Part shown: positions 63,991 through 64,000 of the stretch, in pieces
How positions within the stretch are numbered: position 1 is the stretch's first letter
Layout: every line of letters begins with the position of its first letter
The notes under the pieces: generated by a model
Databases searched by the model: none
Seen by the model: only the letters and a program-made list of their open reading frames with translations
Told to the model about the DNA's origin: nothing
Assembly (NCBI RefSeq): GCF_947495715.1
Contig: NZ_CANLZU010000001.1
Location: 124,001-188,000 of the forward strand
DNA from: an uncultured Oceanisphaera sp.
GTDB taxonomy: Bacteria > Pseudomonadota > Gammaproteobacteria > Enterobacterales > Aeromonadaceae
Direction of reading: 5' to 3'
DNA: 64,000 bases
Program-made: the position numbers and the translations under genes

Positions 63991-64000
63991 GCGCTGTTCG

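Overview
The window is a chromosomal segment of a high-GC gammaproteobacterium. The gene content (flavohemoglobin hmp, purH-purD-hupA, pabA-astCAD, a RegB/RegA redox pair, two TRAP transport loci, FNR-type and NsrR-type promoter boxes) fits a marine or brackish facultative anaerobe of the Aeromonadales, of the Oceanimonas/Zobellella/Oceanisphaera kind. That placement is an inference from protein appearance and gene order, not from a marker gene. No rRNA gene, tRNA gene or CRISPR array was seen.

Layout. 1-3.2 kb: the start of a DUF4202 gene, then hmp with an FNR box, an NsrR-like box and a perfect -10, a CitE-like lyase, a glutaredoxin and a very small entericidin-type lipoprotein. 3.2-12.8 kb: a minus-strand signalling cluster with a 1486-residue MASE1-CHASE-PAS hybrid kinase, a receiver-EAL protein, a double-receiver protein and a haem-c GGDEF-EAL protein. 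Perfect or near-perfect FNR-type boxes lie in front of the first and last of these. 13-20.7 kb: chrA, a MocR regulator and a TRAP locus (dctP, fused dctQM, GlcG/HbpS protein, iclR), ending beside the collapsed remnant of a GMC dehydrogenase. 20.7-25.4 kb: a copper module (copA; copZ, zinc-ribbon gene, cueR) driven by two near-identical CueR promoters, followed by a hairpin-rich repeat element and a secreted protein built of 34-residue repeats. 25.5-33.4 kb: gabD-gabT, a divergent LysR gene, a second repeat element with a 13-bp duplication, and a TRAP operon with a universal-stress protein behind an NtrC-like box. 33.4-44.5 kb: NCS2 permease, zntR, purH/purD split by a third repeat, a sirohydrochlorin chelatase pair, hupA, a beta-hydroxyacid dehydrogenase, nhaC and an ornithine/alanine racemase-family gene. 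44.5-53.4 kb: regA-regB, divergent from a TonB-dependent copper receptor with a palindromic RegA/RegR-like box between them, then astD-astA-astC and pabA.

53.4 kb to the end is a genomic island. It opens with three TTTGATACCC repeats and a broken IS5-type transposase. An AT-rich orphan gene follows, then an inovirus-Gp2-like gene, an AlpA regulator and a compact plus-strand run: DUF932, YqaJ nuclease, a Gp3/RDF-like protein, a 29-residue membrane peptide, RadC and YkvA. Next come a decayed two-domain AAA+ ATPase gene and a WYL regulator. No integrase and no defence effector is visible, so cargo probably continues past the right edge.

Themes. Oxygen, nitric oxide and redox control recur (FNR, NsrR, RegBA, haem-c c-di-GMP enzyme), as do copper and zinc handling (CueR, ZntR, CopA, TonB receptor) and nitrogen scavenging (gab, ast, NtrC-like box). 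The least explained items are the 34-residue-repeat protein, the repeat family whose outer stems differ in sequence yet stay self-complementary, and the AT-rich orphan gene of the island.
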